Source: Sphingomonas sp. Leaf67 (lineage in GTDB: Bacteria > Pseudomonadota > Alphaproteobacteria > Sphingomonadales > Sphingomonadaceae). From it: a stretch of DNA of 64,000 nucleotides. Under the pieces are notes generated by a model, which worked only from the letters and a program-made list of their open reading frames with translations, did no database searches and was not told where the DNA came from. Positions 62,686-64,000 of the stretch are shown in pieces (position 1 is the first letter of the stretch; the number at the start of each line of letters is the position of its first letter). The stretch is from contig NZ_LMLP01000002.1 of the NCBI RefSeq assembly GCF_001421965.1, positions 44,993-108,992 on the forward strand, given 5' to 3'. The translations under genes were made by a program, and so were the position numbers.

Positions 62686-63543
62686 TTACGAGTTCGAGCG
62701 ATCCGTCTGCCCAAGCCGCGAATGCGAGACGGTCTTCGCTGTTTGACACAGCACGCTCGTCGCGTTGAGCCGCTGGAGATCGTCCAGTTTGATGACGTGC
62801 GTGGCATTGTCGTTACCCAACACGAATTGGCGGTCGGCGGTACTGCCGATGGGCCAACCGATGAGCGTGCTTCCTCCCTTCAGCTCATAGCGTGCGCAGA
62901 TACCGCTGGTAGAGTTCACCCTCGCCAACAGCGCCTCTGCCGCCCGGTTCCCGGCCGCGTCGGCCGGGCCGCCGACCAGGACCGCGCCCAGCCCGCCGAG
63001 GAAGGTCCCGCCGATCGCGACGAGAGCGGCGATGAAGGAGGCTCGAAATCCCTCATTCCGACCCAGCTCGATCAGCGCCGGGTGTGGTGTTCTCACCTTC
63101 AATGAGATGCCGAGGTTCGTGAAAAGCTTCTGCAATGCGTAGGCCCCGCCCCACGCCAGAACGATATACGCCAGCGTACCGACAGTCAGTATCGCCACCA
63201 CCCACGAGACATTCAGCACGATCCCCTCGAACCCCTTCGCGATCGCCTCCTGCATCGTGATCGGTAGCATCGCGGGATCAAGGCCGAGACGCCCCAGATA
63301 GGCTTCGCGATAGTGGAGGGTGTAGTAATAGCAGACACCGGCAAACAGGCTGAGGAGTGTGGCGGTCCCGACCGTCGAGAAGAGTGCCGCCACAGTGGAT
63401 CCTGGGGGGCTCGTCGGAGCTGCTTTCCTCAAGTCCGGACTATCGCTCTTCGTCTCGCTAGTTCTGTGCATTTCGGTGCGATCATCCGGACTATCGCTCT
63501 TCGTCTCGCTAGTTCTGTGCATTTCGGTGCGATCATGCTGCAT
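62686..63543 (-). CDS. membrane protein with duplicated N-terminal 17-residue unit
   Basis: 285 residues from the ATG at 63543. The N-terminal cytoplasmic part contains the 17-residue unit DRTEMHRTSETKSDSPD twice, encoded by a 51-bp tandem repeat. Then come three or four membrane segments: ATLLSLFAGVCYYYTLHY, IVLNVSWVVAILTVGTLAYI, and a glycine-rich one, FIAALVAIGGTFLGGLGAVL. The C-terminal domain has GSTADRQFVLGNDNATHVIK. No known family recognised. AAGGGAG is its ribosome-binding site. Confidence 0.7.
   Translation of the reverse strand: MQHDRTEMHRTSETKSDSPDDRTEMHRTSETKSDSPDLRKAAPTSPPGSTVAALFSTVGTATLLSLFAGVCYYYTLHYREAYLGRLGLDPAMLPITMQEAIAKGFEGIVLNVSWVVAILTVGTLAYIVLAWGGAYALQKLFTNLGISLKVRTPHPALIELGRNEGFRASFIAALVAIGGTFLGGLGAVLVGGPADAAGNRAAEALLARVNSTSGICARYELKGGSTLIGWPIGSTADRQFVLGNDNATHVIKLDDLQRLNATSVLCQTAKTVSHSRLGQTDRSNS
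63434..63535. repeat. 51-bp perfect tandem duplication inside a coding sequence
   Basis: Two copies of a 51-bp unit (63434-63484 and 63485-63535), identical as read. Each keeps the frame and encodes 17 residues. A recent slippage event is likely, since no divergence is seen. Confidence 0.9.
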
Positions 63544-63546
63544 CAA

Positions 63547-64000
63547 TGAAACTCCCTTCGCTTCCCGGTTTCAAGACAGGCGTCTCCCGGCTGTGCCGGG
63601 ACCGTCGCTCTATGGCGCTTCGCTCCACCAAGCCCGTGACCGGTCTTGGCCCATTCGGGTGACGATCGACTGACGGTGCGCCAGCGCACGGGGAAAGATT
63701 TCTTCCGCTGGCGGCAACCTGTCTTTGACCCGGCTAGGCAACAGCCATTCTGTCTGGCGCGCAACGCTTCAGGAACGCCGGGAACGCAGAAGGGGGCGCG
63801 GGATCGGGTCAGCGTCCACAGCCTGCGCGAAGGCGGCGCATCGGGCGGTCCATCGTTGCACAGCACATCTCCGGCCGGCGTGCTTCACCCCGCTCCTGGA
63901 GGCGCAATCCCTGGGCCGGCTAGGGGCCTGGTACGATCAACCCGCAAGGGGTCCGGGCGCTGCGCTACGGCTTTTTGCCGTGCCGGCAAAAAGTGATCGC
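63547..64000. other. non-coding right-end region
   Basis: About 450 bp with no convincing gene; a 116-codon plus-strand frame (from 63646) has no recognisable product. A TCCCGGC-TGT-GCCGGGA hairpin lies at 63585-63601, and a perfect 10-bp inverted repeat at 63971-63993. It looks like a structured intergenic region. Confidence 0.4.
63971..63993. other. perfect 10-bp inverted repeat
   Basis: CTTTTTGCCG at 63971-63980, TGC loop, CGGCAAAAAG at 63984-63993. The T- and A-runs lie inside the stem, so it is not a standard terminator. It may be a site folded in single-stranded DNA or the leader of a gene beyond the window. Confidence 0.4.

Noticed and set aside
63646..63996. 116-codon plus-strand open frame
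   Set aside because: Gly/Pro/Arg-rich product with no family resemblance, across a region with strong hairpins; judged non-coding.
1..64000. tRNA or rRNA genes
   Set aside because: None recognised on either strand by eye; a covariance-model scan would settle it.

Overview
The window looks like a piece of a large, GC-rich sphingomonad (Alphaproteobacteria, Sphingomonadaceae) replicon, most likely a megaplasmid. The reasons are two very large TonB-dependent receptors, many signal-peptide-bearing glycoside hydrolases, a rhamnose pathway closely resembling the one characterised in Sphingomonas/Azotobacter, and an iteron-type replication origin with a second, RepC-like initiator gene. No rRNA, tRNA or CRISPR array was seen. 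Family names are from my own reading of the proteins, not from a database search.

Layout. 1-3.9 kb: the N-terminus of a Tat lipoprotein, a secreted GH3 enzyme, a possible 27-residue membrane peptide and a membrane-tethered LytTR regulator. 4.1-5.8 kb: an IS inserted in a decayed IS5-family transposase. 6-12 kb: TonB receptor 1 and an exported alpha-L-rhamnosidase (GH78). 12.1-16.3 kb: an EmrA-EmrB-NodT tripartite efflux operon. 16.7-22.5 kb: a tightly coupled operon of an unknown hydrolase, a GH43 galactanase-like enzyme and a GH3 enzyme. 22.9-26.5 kb: a GH3-tetR operon and a small secreted protein, sharing one operator type. 26.9-29.7 kb: TonB receptor 2. 30.7-37.3 kb: an MFS importer, a cytoplasmic GH78, a nucleoside-hydrolase-like protein and a GH1 enzyme. 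37.9-40.4 kb: D-lactate dehydrogenase and a 2-keto-3-deoxy-sugar-acid dehydrogenase. 40.6-41.5 kb: an IS with an amber-interrupted transposase. 41.7-49.5 kb: a complete divergent L-rhamnose catabolic cluster under an IclR regulator. 49.5-50.8 kb: relics of GH78, GH43 and two transposases. 50.9-52.3 kb: a Sde182-like secreted protein. 53.2-64 kb: plasmid backbone with a tyrosine recombinase, small regulators, repA with flanking iterons, a repC-like gene, two HNH proteins, two SSBs and a CHC2/Toprim primase.

How it works together (inference). The receptors take up rhamnose-containing plant glycans or glycosides. Exported GH3/GH43/GH78/GH1 enzymes and the cytoplasmic GH78 trim them. L-rhamnose is then oxidised by dehydrogenase, lactonase, dehydratase, second dehydrogenase and diketo-acid hydrolase to pyruvate and L-lactate, and LldD turns the lactate into pyruvate. 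The efflux pump could expel toxic aglycones. The last 11 kb maintains and replicates the element; no parAB partition genes lie inside the window.
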